NCBI RefSeq assembly: GCF_001905885.1
Contig: NZ_LIYH01000003.1
Coordinates: 806,001-870,000 of the forward strand
Source: Streptomyces sp. CB03234
Lineage (GTDB): Bacteria; Actinomycetota; Actinomycetes; Streptomycetales; Streptomycetaceae
Length of the DNA: 64,000 bases
Direction: 5' to 3'
Of this stretch, positions 1 through 8,442 are shown piece by piece. The translations under genes and the position numbers were made by a program. The notes under the pieces were generated by a model. That model saw nothing but the letters and a program-made list of their open reading frames with translations, had not been told where the DNA came from and did no database searches. Every line of letters starts with the position of its first letter. Positions within the stretch are counted from its first letter, which is position 1.

Positions 1-670
1 GGGCGCCGGCCGCCATGTCCCAGGGGCTGAGCCCGCGCTCGTAGTACCCGTCCAGGCGGCCCGCGGCGACGTCGCAGAGGTCGACCGCCGCGGAGCCGCT
101 GCGGCGGATGTCGCGCAGCCTGGGGATCAGACGCTGCGCCACGTCCGCCTGGTGGGCGCGGACCTCGGCCACGTAGTTGAAGCCGGTGGAGACCAGAGCC
201 TGGTCCAGCGGCGGGGCCGGCCGGCACCGTATGGGCCGGTCGTTCAGGAACGCGCCGCCGCCCAGCACCGCGCGGAACGTCTCACCGCGCATCGGGGCCT
301 CGACGACCCCGACGACGGCCTCGCCGTCCCGCTCGGCGGCGATCGACACGGCCCACGTCGGCAGGCCGTACAGGTAGTTGACCGTGCCGTCCAGCGGGTC
401 GATGACCCAGCGGACACCGCTGACACCCTCCGTGGCGGCCCCCTCCTCGCCGAGGAGACCGTCGTCGGGGCGGTGCTCGGCGAGGAAGGCGGTGATCAGC
501 TTCTCGGCGGCGATGTCCATCTCGGTGACGACGTCGATGGGGCTCGACTTGGTGGACTGGACGCCGAGGTCGGCCGGGCGGCCGTCGCGCAGCAGCGCAC
601 CGGCCCGGCGCCCGGCCTCCAGGGCCAGTTCCAGCAGCTCGGTCAGGAACGGGTCACGTGGGTCGGTCAC
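1..670 (-). CDS. Inositol monophosphatase family protein (3' part cut by window edge)
   Basis: Mg2+-dependent sugar-phosphate phosphatase of the inositol monophosphatase (SuhB/IMPase) family, acting in the cytoplasm. The first 223 residues are in the window. The metal-binding signature is visible: GEE at residues 74-76, then WVIDPLDGTVN around 88-98 with Asp91 and Asp94, and a WDMAAG motif at the edge that carries the third metal-binding Asp. The GTG start at 670 has an AGGAGA ribosome-binding site just upstream. It lies 9 bases downstream of the ferrochelatase gene on the same strand, so the two are probably co-transcribed. The true substrate (myo-inositol-1-phosphate, histidinol phosphate or another) cannot be read from the sequence. 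The C-terminal end is outside the window. Confidence 0.9.
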   Translation of the reverse strand, partial: MTDPRDPFLTELLELALEAGRRAGALLRDGRPADLGVQSTKSSPIDVVTEMDIAAEKLITAFLAEHRPDDGLLGEEGAATEGVSGVRWVIDPLDGTVNYLYGLPTWAVSIAAERDGEAVVGVVEAPMRGETFRAVLGGGAFLNDRPIRCRPAPPLDQALVSTGFNYVAEVRAHQADVAQRLIPRLRDIRRSGSAAVDLCDVAAGRLDGYYERGLSPWDMAAGA

Positions 671-679
671 GGCGTCTCC

Positions 680-1843
680 TTACGCGTACGGGCTGTCGGC
701 GCCGGCCGCCGCGGGCCGCTCGGTGCGGGCCGGGCAGCAGCCGATCGGGCACAGGTCGTGCGACGCGCCCAGGGCGCCGAGCGCGCAGCGCTCCACCACT
801 GTCCCCCGCTCGGCCGCCGCGCGCTCGAGGACCAGGTCCCGGACGGCGGCCGCGAAGCGCGGGTCGTCGCCCACGGTGGCCGACCTGCGCACCGGGAGGC
901 CCAGCTCGGCGGCCTTGGCGGTGGCCTCGGTGTCCAGGTCGTACAGGACCTCCATGTGGTCCGAGACGAACCCGATGGGGACCATGACGACCGCCGGGGC
1001 CCCGGCGCCGTGCAGGGCCTCCAGGTGGTCGCAGATGTCCGGCTCCAGCCACGGGATGTGCGGGGCGCCGCTGCGGGACTGGTAGACCAGCTCCCAGGGG
1101 TGCTCGACGCCCGTCTCGTCCCGTACGGCATCCGCGATGAGCCGGGCGACGTCCAGGTGCTGCCTGACGTACGCGCCGCCCTCGCCGTGCTCCTCGACCG
1201 GACCGGAGGTGTCGGCGGCGGAGGTCGGGATGGAGTGGGTGGTGAAGGCGAGGTGGGCGCCCGCGCGGACGGACTCGTCGAGCTCGGCCAGCGACTTCAG
1301 GACGCCGTCGACCATGGGCCGGACGAACCCGGGGTGGTTGAAGTAGTGCCGCAGCTTGTCGACCCGGGGCCGCGGCAGCCCCTCCGCTTCCAGCGTGGCG
1401 AGGGCGTCCGCCAGGTTCTCCCGGTACTGGCGGCAGCCGGAGTACGAGGCGTACGCGCTGGTGGCGAGGACGGCGATGTGGCGGCGGCCGTCGGCGACCA
1501 TCTCACGCAGCGTGTCCGTGAGGTACGGCGCCCAGTTCCGGTTTCCCCAGTACACGGGCAGGTCCAGGCCCGCGTCCGCGAAGTCCTTGCGCAGGGCGGC
1601 GAGCAGCGCGCGGTTCTGGTCGTTGATCGGGCTGACGCCGCCGAAGAGGAAGTAGTGCTGCCCGACTTCCTTGAGGCGTTCCTTGGGGATGCCCCGGCCG
1701 CGGGTCACGTTCTCCAGGAACGGGACCACGTCGTCGGGGCCCTCCGGGCCGCCGAAGGAGAGCAGCAGCAGGGCGTCGTACGGGGCGGGATCGCGCTGAT
1801 CGGACGCGGGGTCGGACACGGGATCGGCCATGGCATCGGACAT
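680..1843 (-). CDS. hemH: Coproporphyrin ferrochelatase (ferrochelatase family)
   Basis: Inserts ferrous iron into the porphyrin ring in haem synthesis. In Actinobacteria the family acts on coproporphyrin III (also called CpfC). The protein has 387 residues. Visible features are SFGGPEGPDDV near residue 29, the metal-site THSIP with His203, and the HMEVLYDLD segment with Glu298. Cys353, Cys365, Cys369 and Cys370 near the C-terminus fit the [2Fe-2S] cluster ligands known from actinobacterial ferrochelatases. It precedes the IMPase gene by 9 bases on the same strand. The start used is ATG 1843; its ribosome-binding site is weak, and ATG 1831 is a possible alternative. No haem regulatory element was recognised upstream. 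Confidence 0.95.
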   Translation of the reverse strand: MSDAMADPVSDPASDQRDPAPYDALLLLSFGGPEGPDDVVPFLENVTRGRGIPKERLKEVGQHYFLFGGVSPINDQNRALLAALRKDFADAGLDLPVYWGNRNWAPYLTDTLREMVADGRRHIAVLATSAYASYSGCRQYRENLADALATLEAEGLPRPRVDKLRHYFNHPGFVRPMVDGVLKSLAELDESVRAGAHLAFTTHSIPTSAADTSGPVEEHGEGGAYVRQHLDVARLIADAVRDETGVEHPWELVYQSRSGAPHIPWLEPDICDHLEALHGAGAPAVVMVPIGFVSDHMEVLYDLDTEATAKAAELGLPVRRSATVGDDPRFAAAVRDLVLERAAAERGTVVERCALGALGASHDLCPIGCCPARTERPAAAGADSPYA

Positions 1844-1993
1844 GGGATCGATCCTGCCACCCGGGTCCGACAGCCGGAAAACCGCCGTGCACTGTCACCC
1901 GTTCGGACGTAACCTGTGAAGGCTGCCCATACGCCTTACGTGCCGTCACGGCTCACGCCTGTACGTTTCACGCCTCACCGGCCGGAGTGCCCC

Positions 1994-3256
1994 TTGCCCA
2001 GTCCCTACCGCGCGATCTTCTCCGCCCCCGGCACCGTCGGGTTCTCCGCCGCAGGCTTCTTCGGCCGGATGCCGCTGGCCATGATGGGCATCGGCATCGT
2101 CACGATGATCTCCCAGCTCACCGGCCGCTACGGGCTGGCGGGCGCGCTCTCCGCGACGCTCGCCGTCTCCGCCGCCGTGCTCGGCCCGCAGGTCTCCCGC
2201 CTCGTCGACCGGTACGGCCAGCGACGGGTGCTGCGCCCGGCCACGCTGATCACGGTCATGGCCGTGGCGGGCCTGCTGATATGCGCGCAGCAGGGATGGC
2301 CGGAGTGGACGCTGTTCGTCTTCTCGGCCGCCGCCGGCTGTGTGCCGAGCATCGGTGCGATGACCCGCGCCCGCTGGGCGACGATCTACCAGGGGTCGCC
2401 GCGCGAGCTGCACACCGCGTACTCCTTCGAGTCGATCATCGACGAGGTGTGCTTCATCTTCGGCCCGATCGTCTCGATCGGGCTGTCGACCGTCTGGTTC
2501 CCGGAGGCGGGCCCGCTGCTGGCGGCGGTCTTCCTGGCGGTCGGTGTGTGGTGGCTGACCGCGCAGCGGGCCACCGAGCCGAAGCCGCACCCGATCGAGC
2601 AGCACACCGGCGGCTCGGCGCTGCGCTCCCCCGGCCTGCAGGTGCTGGTGGCCGCGTTCGTGGCGACCGGCGCGATCTTCGGCGCGGTGGACGTGGTGAC
2701 GGTGGCGTTCGCCGAGGAGCAGGGCCACAAGGCCGCGGCCAGCCTGGTGCTGGCGGTGTACGCGCTCGGCTCGTGCCTGGCGGGTGCGGTCTTCGGGCTG
2801 CTGCACCTCAAGGGCGAGCCGTCCCGCAGGTGGGTTCTGGGGGTCTGCGCGATGGCCGTGAGTATGATCCCCCTCCAACTGGCCGGGAACCTGCCGTTCC
2901 TGGCCGTGGCGCTCTTTGTCGCGGGCCTTGCCATCGCGCCGACGATGGTGACGACCATGGCCCTCGTCGAGGCCCACGTACCGCGCACCAAACTGACCGA
3001 GGGCATGTCCTGGACGGGTACCGGGCTCGCGGTCGGCGTGGCGCTCGGCTCCTCGGCCGCCGGCTGGGTGGTCGACGCGCACGGGGCGGCCGCGGGGTAC
3101 GCGGTGCCCGGCATCGCGGGAGTGCTCGCGGCCGTGGTGGCGTTCCTGGGGTACCGCCGGCTGCGCAGCGAGCCGGTGCCGACGCGGGAGGGGCAGGGGC
3201 AGCGTGAGCAGCGCGAGCAGGACCCGGAAGAGCCGGAGCAGCAGCACGTGGCGTAA
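1994..3256 (+). CDS. MFS transporter, 12-helix type
   Basis: Integral membrane transporter of the major facilitator superfamily, about 420 residues with around 12 hydrophobic segments. A loop motif resembling the MFS signature, RLVDRYGQRRVLRP, lies around residues 69-82, between helices 2 and 3. The frame stays open upstream, but a TTG at 1994 is preceded by GGAG at 1984-1987 and gives an N-terminus of the form MPSPYRAIF, as I recall for Streptomyces homologues, so I place the start there. The C-terminal tail is rich in Gln, Arg and Glu and overlaps the next gene by 53 bases, so the two are probably translationally linked. The substrate is unknown; nothing in the sequence indicates drug or sugar specificity. 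Confidence 0.85.
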   Translation: MPSPYRAIFSAPGTVGFSAAGFFGRMPLAMMGIGIVTMISQLTGRYGLAGALSATLAVSAAVLGPQVSRLVDRYGQRRVLRPATLITVMAVAGLLICAQQGWPEWTLFVFSAAAGCVPSIGAMTRARWATIYQGSPRELHTAYSFESIIDEVCFIFGPIVSIGLSTVWFPEAGPLLAAVFLAVGVWWLTAQRATEPKPHPIEQHTGGSALRSPGLQVLVAAFVATGAIFGAVDVVTVAFAEEQGHKAAASLVLAVYALGSCLAGAVFGLLHLKGEPSRRWVLGVCAMAVSMIPLQLAGNLPFLAVALFVAGLAIAPTMVTTMALVEAHVPRTKLTEGMSWTGTGLAVGVALGSSAAGWVVDAHGAAAGYAVPGIAGVLAAVVAFLGYRRLRSEPVPTREGQGQREQREQDPEEPEQQHVA

Positions 3257-4535
3257 CTGGGCGGGCAACGTGGCCGCCAGGCCCGTACGGGAGGCCCGCC
3301 CCGCCTCGGTCCAGGAGCTGGCGGACACGGTGCGCGGCGCCGCCGAGGAGGGCCTGCGGGTCAAGACGGTCGGTACGGGTCACTCGTTCACGTCGATCGC
3401 CGCCACCGACGGCGTGCTGATCCGCCCGGACCTGCTGACCGGCATCCGGCGGATCGACCGCCGGGAGCTGACCGTGACGGTGGAGTCCGGCACCCCCCTG
3501 AAGCGGTTGAACGCGGCTCTCGCGCGGGAGGGCCTTTCGCTCACGAACATGGGCGACATCATGGAGCAGACGGTCGCGGGCGCCACCAGCACCGGTACGC
3601 ACGGCACCGGCCGTGACTCGGCGTCCATAGCCGCGCAGATCAGGGAGCTGGAGCTGGTCACGGCGGACGGGCGGGTGCTGACCTGCTCGGAAAAGGAGAA
3701 CCCCGAGGTCTTCGCGGCCGCCCGGACAGGCCTGGGTGCGCTGGGGGTCGTCTCGGCCATCACCTTCGCCGTGGAGCCGATCTTCCTGCTCACCGCGCGT
3801 GAGGAGCCGATGACCTTCGACCGGGTCACTTCGGAGTTCGACGCGCTGCACGCGGAGAACGAGCACTTCGAGTTCTACTGGTTCCCGCACACCGGCAACT
3901 GCAGCACCAAGCGCAACAACCGCAGCGCGGGCCCGGCCGCTCCGCCCGGGCGGATCAGCGGCTGGATCGAGGACGAGTTCCTCTCCAACGGGCTGTTCCA
4001 GGTGGTGAACTCGATCGGCCGGGCGGTGCCGGCGTCCGTCCCCGCGATCGCCAAGGTGTCCAGCCGCGCGCTGTCCGCGCGTACGTACACGGACATTCCC
4101 TACAAGGTCTTCACAAGCCCGCGCCGGGTGCGGTTCCTGGAGATGGAATACGCACTTCCGAGGGAGGCCGCCGTTGCCGCGCTGCGCGAGCTGAAGGCGA
4201 TGGTCGACCGGTCGCCGCTGCGGGTCAGCTTCCCCGTGGAGGTCCGGACGGCGCCCGCGGACGACATCACGCTCTCGACGGCGTCGGGCCGGGACAGCGC
4301 GTACATCGCGGTGCACATGTACAGGGGCACGCCGTACCGGTCGTACTTCACGGCGGCGGAGCGGATCATGACGGCGCACGGCGGGCGGCCGCACTGGGGC
4401 AAGCTGCACACACGGGACGCGGGGTACCTCGCGGACGTCTATCCGCGGTTCGGCGAGTTCACCGCGCTGCGTGACCGCCTGGACCCGGAGCGGGTGTTCG
4501 GCAACGACTACCTGCGGCGGGTGCTGGGCGCCTGA
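3204..4535 (+). CDS. FAD-linked D-arabinono-1,4-lactone oxidase family protein
   Basis: A 443-residue flavin-dependent oxidase of the vanillyl-alcohol-oxidase fold, in the group of L-gulono/D-arabinono-lactone oxidases. The N-terminal FAD-binding domain includes VGTGHSF near residue 56 and a GTHGTG motif near 132. The C-terminal ALO domain ends with HWGKLH and the typical RLDPERVFGNDYLRR finish. The start is GTG 3204 inside the end of the transporter gene. The G-rich stretch before it can act as a ribosome-binding site, and the 53-base overlap argues for coupled expression. The natural substrate is uncertain; Streptomyces do not make ascorbate in the plant way, so a sugar lactone or alditol is more likely. 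It ends 19 bases from the convergent membrane-protein gene. Confidence 0.85.
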   Translation: MSSASRTRKSRSSSTWRNWAGNVAARPVREARPASVQELADTVRGAAEEGLRVKTVGTGHSFTSIAATDGVLIRPDLLTGIRRIDRRELTVTVESGTPLKRLNAALAREGLSLTNMGDIMEQTVAGATSTGTHGTGRDSASIAAQIRELELVTADGRVLTCSEKENPEVFAAARTGLGALGVVSAITFAVEPIFLLTAREEPMTFDRVTSEFDALHAENEHFEFYWFPHTGNCSTKRNNRSAGPAAPPGRISGWIEDEFLSNGLFQVVNSIGRAVPASVPAIAKVSSRALSARTYTDIPYKVFTSPRRVRFLEMEYALPREAAVAALRELKAMVDRSPLRVSFPVEVRTAPADDITLSTASGRDSAYIAVHMYRGTPYRSYFTAAERIMTAHGGRPHWGKLHTRDAGYLADVYPRFGEFTALRDRLDPERVFGNDYLRRVLGA

Positions 4536-4554
4536 CCGCCCGCCCCGCGCCGGC

Positions 4555-5364
4555 TCACCCGGCCGGATCGTCGTCCGGGGACGGTGTCGGAGTGGGGGTG
4601 GGTGTGGGTGTTGGCGTGGGGGTCGGCGTTGGCGTGGGGGTGGGCGTCGGTACCGGCGTGGGGCTGGTCGGGGCGGGTGTGGGCGTCGGGGTACCGGCGG
4701 TTCCGTCCTGTCCGGTCCCCGGAGCGCTCGGCGCCGGCGTCCGCTCCGGCCGGTGCTGCCGCTGGTCCCGGTGGGCGGGGGGCGGGGTGGACGGCCGGGG
4801 CGTGGAGTCGCCGCCGCGTACGACCGTGCTGATGGTCGTCCCCTTGCCGCCGCTGAAGTCCTGACCCGATATCAGCTCGTACGCGGTGATGCCCGCCATG
4901 GCCACGCCGAAGACCAGCGCCGCCGCGACCGCCGAACGCTTCCAGCCGCGGACGCGGGTGCCGTACGTCGTGGCCTCGCCGAACTCCCCGTCGCTGCCGG
5001 CGCCGGTGTCGGCGCCGGTCGGCGGGTGGGCCTGGGCGAGTGCGGACAGGCGGACACCTTGCGGCGCCTGACGGCCCTTCGGACGGGCCGCCGCCTGCAC
5101 CGTGACCCCACGTACCCGCTCCCCCGTGCTCTTGAACAGGTGCTGGAAGACCGATCCGCCGCAGGTGGCGATGACGCTGATCACACCCGCCCCGAGGACC
5201 GTGCCGTACACGCCCATCTTGGAGGCGAGTTTGGCGGCCACGACAGCCGCGACCGCGCTGCCCGCCACCTGGGCAGCGTTCAGGTCGAGCCGCTTCCGCT
5301 TCTCCGGCACCTTCCTCTCTACCCCGTTTGTACCGGTATTACGCGTGTGCACCTTGTCATCCAT
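4555..5364 (-). CDS. Membrane-anchored protein with long Pro-Thr repeat tail
   Basis: Unrecognised protein of about 269 residues from ATG 5364, chosen because GAGGA sits 6 bases upstream; ATG 5397 and 5385 are alternatives. Two hydrophobic stretches are present: an Ala/Val-rich one near the N-terminus (AGSAVAAVVAAKLA and following), and one around residue 145-160 (AVAAALVFGVAMAGITAYEL). After the second, a roughly 85-residue low-complexity tail rich in Pro and Thr ends in about 15 PT dipeptides, encoded by a 6-base tandem repeat on the opposite strand. The tail probably extends outside the membrane or into the wall. It faces away from sepH across a 488-base gap. No enzymatic motif is visible. 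Confidence 0.75.
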   Translation of the reverse strand: MDDKVHTRNTGTNGVERKVPEKRKRLDLNAAQVAGSAVAAVVAAKLASKMGVYGTVLGAGVISVIATCGGSVFQHLFKSTGERVRGVTVQAAARPKGRQAPQGVRLSALAQAHPPTGADTGAGSDGEFGEATTYGTRVRGWKRSAVAAALVFGVAMAGITAYELISGQDFSGGKGTTISTVVRGGDSTPRPSTPPPAHRDQRQHRPERTPAPSAPGTGQDGTAGTPTPTPAPTSPTPVPTPTPTPTPTPTPTPTPTPTPTPSPDDDPAG

Positions 5365-5852
5365 TTCCGTCCTCGGTTCACCCATCCGTCCTAGCATGCA
5401 AGGAGAAGGGACCTTTGGGCGAAGCGAAAAGTTCCATTTCTGCGGATTCCGTGAAGAACACCACGCGTGACGACCGGTCAGGGGGACTCAACTGCCGTAC
5501 GCGGGGAGAACTTCGGCGGCGCGCCGGTCCACCCAGGTGGCCCGAATGGAGTACTGTGGCGAGCCCTGGGCCCCGATCCCTTTCGGGTGTCCGGGACCAA
5601 CGGGAGGGGGCCGAAAGCGGCACTCGTTCCGGCGGCGCCGCAGCACCGCACGGCCACCTGCTGCACAGAGTGACCACACCGGTCACCCTGCGTGGCAAAT
5701 AGGTAACCGTGCCATAACGGCGTTCCAGGGCCCATGCCCGACACGCCGGGCAACTCGGCAAGGTTGTGGCAGGCTGCACCCGGGCAGGCCACACTCGACT
5801 AGCGGAAGCAGCGACGCAGGTGACGTCGGCAGGCACCACCCGGGAGGTCCCC
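5365..5852. other. Divergent intergenic region upstream of sepH
   Basis: This gap separates the Pro-Thr membrane protein gene (leftward) from sepH (rightward) and must hold both promoters. I could not assign -35/-10 boxes with confidence. One small inverted repeat, GTGACC and GGTCAC separated by 5 bases, lies at about 5669-5685. The open frames crossing the gap have no family features and poor codon bias, so I regard it as non-coding. Confidence 0.5.
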
Positions 5853-6899
5853 ATGCCCGAACTGCGTGTCGTGGCCGTCTCCAACGACGGCACACGACTG
5901 GTGCTGAAGGCTGCTGACAACACGGAGTACACGCTTCCGATCGACGAACGGCTGCGCGCCGCCGTACGCAACGATCGTGCCCGCCTCGGCCAGATCGAGA
6001 TCGAGGTGGAGAGCCACCTCCGCCCCCGTGACATCCAGGCGCGTATACGCGCGGGTGCCTCCGCCGAAGAGGTCGCCCAGCTCGCCGGCATCCCCGTCGA
6101 GCGCGTACGCCGCTTCGAGGGCCCCGTCCTCGCGGAACGCGCCTTCATGGCCGAGCGGGCCCGGAAGACCCCCGTGCGCCGGCCCGGCGAGAACACCGGG
6201 CCGCAGCTGGGCGAGGCGGTGCAGGAGCGGCTGGTGCTGCGCGGCGCTGACAAGGACACGGTCGTGTGGGACTCCTGGCGCCGCGACGACGGCACGTGGG
6301 AGGTCCTGCTGGTCTACCGCGTCGCCGGTGAGGTGCACTCGGCGAGCTGGACCTACGACCCGCCCCGCAGGCTGGTCCAGGCCGTGGACGACGAGGCGCG
6401 CTCGCTGATCGGCGAGACCGACGACGCGGTGGCCGTCCAGGAGCCGAGCTTCCCGTTCGTCCCGCGCATCGCGCGCCTCCCGCGCGACCGGCCGCTGGAC
6501 CGCGCCCTGGACCGGCAGATCGAGCGCCCGGCACCCGTCCCGGCGGCGCCCGAGCCGGAGGAGGAGCCCGAGCGCGACTCGCTGACCAGCCTGCTGGAGG
6601 CGGTGCCGAGCTTCCGCGGCGACATGGTCGTCCCCGAACGCCCGGCGGCCGAGCCCCCGGCGCCCGATCCCGCCCAGGAACCGGACGCGGAGGAGCCCCC
6701 GGCCCCGGCGGCTTCGGCGGGCGCCGGCTCGGCGTACGCGGACGTGCTGATGCCGCGCGCGGTGAGCGGTCACCGCGACCGCCTGACGGGCACCACCGAC
6801 CGCCAGGCCGAAGCGGACGGCGTCCGCCCCGGCCGTCGGGCGGCGGTCCCGAGCTGGGACGAGATCGTCTTCGGCACGCGCCGCAAGAAGCAGGAGTAG
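5853..6899 (+). CDS. sepH: Septation protein SepH
   Basis: Actinobacterial cell-division protein that binds FtsZ and promotes Z-ring assembly during sporulation septation in Streptomyces. It has 348 residues. The N-terminal domain (DUF3071, about residues 1-170) contains a helix-turn-helix-like segment, RDIQARIRAGASAEEVAQLA, followed by a conserved basic stretch. The C-terminal half is low-complexity, rich in Pro, Glu and Ala, and ends in a short basic motif, GTRRKKQE. The start ATG 5853 is preceded by GGAGG 5 bases upstream. The adjoining sulfurtransferase gene is convergent. Assignment rests on close recall of SepH N-termini (MPELRVVAVSNDGTRL). The helix-turn-helix is known to be needed for FtsZ interaction rather than classical transcription control. 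Confidence 0.93.
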   Translation: MPELRVVAVSNDGTRLVLKAADNTEYTLPIDERLRAAVRNDRARLGQIEIEVESHLRPRDIQARIRAGASAEEVAQLAGIPVERVRRFEGPVLAERAFMAERARKTPVRRPGENTGPQLGEAVQERLVLRGADKDTVVWDSWRRDDGTWEVLLVYRVAGEVHSASWTYDPPRRLVQAVDDEARSLIGETDDAVAVQEPSFPFVPRIARLPRDRPLDRALDRQIERPAPVPAAPEPEEEPERDSLTSLLEAVPSFRGDMVVPERPAAEPPAPDPAQEPDAEEPPAPAASAGAGSAYADVLMPRAVSGHRDRLTGTTDRQAEADGVRPGRRAAVPSWDEIVFGTRRKKQE

Positions 6900-7369
6900 C
6901 GACCGGTCCGGGTGCGCCGGCCGCGGTGCGGGCGGCCCCGTGGGCCATCGTGAGGTACGCGGGGCGCGGCACCGCGCGCCCAGTGGCGGCGAACGGCAGA
7001 TCCGTGCGGGCGCGCTCCCCTTGGTGGGCCCCGTGGGGCTTCGGGCCTGTCCCCGCGGGCGAGGTTTGTACGGTACGTACGGGCTGCGCGCTTGCCTGTA
7101 GGGCCGGGCTTCGGGCGGCCCGTGCGGGACGGGCCTTGCACGTGTTCCGTGCGGGCTTCGGGCCGGGCCTCAGGTGGCCCGTGCGGGGCGGGCCTCGGCC
7201 TGTCCGTGCGGTCCGAAAGGACTGGCACCGTACGTGCGGGCTCCGGGCCTGCCCATAGGGCGTGCCTCAGGCGGCGCTCGTAGGGACGGGCCTCCGGGGC
7301 GCCCGCCCGGCAGGGGGCCTGCGGGGCGGGCGTCACGGCCAGGGGCTGGAACCGAGCCGGTGACGGGGG
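6900..7369. repeat. Degenerate GC-rich tandem repeats between convergent genes
   Basis: This 470-base gap lies between the 3' ends of sepH and the sulfurtransferase gene. From about 7040 to 7340 it is built of imperfect copies of a G/C-rich unit beginning GGGCTTCGGGC or GGGCTCCGGGC, repeated at irregular spacing of about 25-85 bases, with variants of CGTGCGGG and ACGTACGGG between them. It reads as a decaying minisatellite. No convincing gene crosses it. It may contain terminator hairpins for both neighbours, but none stands out from the repeat background. Confidence 0.6.
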
Positions 7370-8197
7370 CTAGCCGCGTGCCGGGCCCTTGGCGACCGGG
7401 CGGGCGGGGTCGGACGACCACTCGGACCAGGAGCCCGCGTACAACGCCGCCCGGATGCCCGCGATTTCCAGGGCCAGCACCTCCTGGGCGGCCGAGACGC
7501 CCGAGCCGCAGTAGACGCCGACCTCCGGGGCGTCCGCCGCGCCCAGGGCCTTGAAGCGGGCCGCCAGGGCCTCGGCCGGCAGGAAGCGGCCGCTCTCGTC
7601 GACGTTCTCCGTCGTCGGGGCCGAGGCCGCACCCGGAATGTGGCCGGCCACCTTGTCGATCGGCTCCACCTCGCCCCGGTACCGCTCCCCCGCCCGCGCG
7701 TCCAGCAACAGGCCCGTCCGGGCCAGCGCCGCCGCTCCGTCCGCGTCCAGCAGCGGCAGGGCGCCCGGCTCGGGCGTGAAGTCCCCGGCCACGGGGGTGG
7801 GCGTGTCGGTCGACAGGGCGCCCCGCCAGGCCGCGAGGCCCCCGTCCAGCACCCGTACGTCCGGGTGCCCCGTCCAGCGCAGGAGCCACCACGCCCGGGC
7901 GGCCGCCCACCCCTGGCCGCCGTCGTAGGCCACGACCGGCGAGTCGGCGCGTACGCCCGCCCGGCGCATCACCGCGCCGAACTCCGCCACGTCCGGCAGC
8001 GGGTGGCGGCCTCCGGCACCGGGCGGCCCCGCCAGCTCGGTGTCGAGGTCGACGTACACGGCGCCGGGAATGTGGCCCGCCTCGTAGGCCGGACGGCCGG
8101 GCGGGCCGCCCAGCTGATAGCGCACGTCCAGGAGGACCGGGGGGCGCTCCGAGGAGAGCTCACTCGCGAGTCCGGTTGCCGAGATGATGGGATTCAT
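7370..8197 (-). CDS. Thiosulfate/3-mercaptopyruvate sulfurtransferase
   Basis: Two-domain rhodanese of 275 residues that transfers sulfane sulfur to a thiophilic acceptor such as cyanide or thioredoxin. The first, inactive rhodanese domain includes LLDVRYQLG near residue 23 and the AGHIPGAVYVDLD motif. The second carries the catalytic loop CGSGVSA near residue 225, with Cys as the persulfide-bearing residue. The ATG at 8197 is preceded by GAGGA 8 bases upstream. It is a single gene, convergent with sepH and divergent from the VOC-protein gene 245 bases away. The active-site loop (CGSGVSA rather than the thiosulfate-type CRKGVTA) favours 3-mercaptopyruvate or a mixed specificity. Confidence 0.92.
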   Translation of the reverse strand: MNPIISATGLASELSSERPPVLLDVRYQLGGPPGRPAYEAGHIPGAVYVDLDTELAGPPGAGGRHPLPDVAEFGAVMRRAGVRADSPVVAYDGGQGWAAARAWWLLRWTGHPDVRVLDGGLAAWRGALSTDTPTPVAGDFTPEPGALPLLDADGAAALARTGLLLDARAGERYRGEVEPIDKVAGHIPGAASAPTTENVDESGRFLPAEALAARFKALGAADAPEVGVYCGSGVSAAQEVLALEIAGIRAALYAGSWSEWSSDPARPVAKGPARG

Positions 8198-8442
8198 GAC
8201 GCCATCCTCGCGCAGGCGCGGGCGTACGGGTCCCCATGACGGTCGCGGTAAGGATGGGCAACGAATTTTCGGGCATCTTCCTGCGGGATCGCGCCAATTC
8301 ACGGCGCGGCCGGGGCGCACCGCGCGGCCGGTGGTGCAAGCATCTGACGGGGCGTACAGCCGGGCCTACAGCCGGTGGCCGGCACGGCACGCGCGCCCGG
8401 TCCCCCGCACGGCCACGACGATGGTCCGAGGAGAGAGTGACG

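Noticed and set aside
152..1912. Long rightward open frame of 586 codons opposite the ferrochelatase and IMPase genes
   Set aside because: A frame shadow: composition is Gly/Arg/Val/Asp-rich with no motif, and the opposite strand encodes recognised enzymes.
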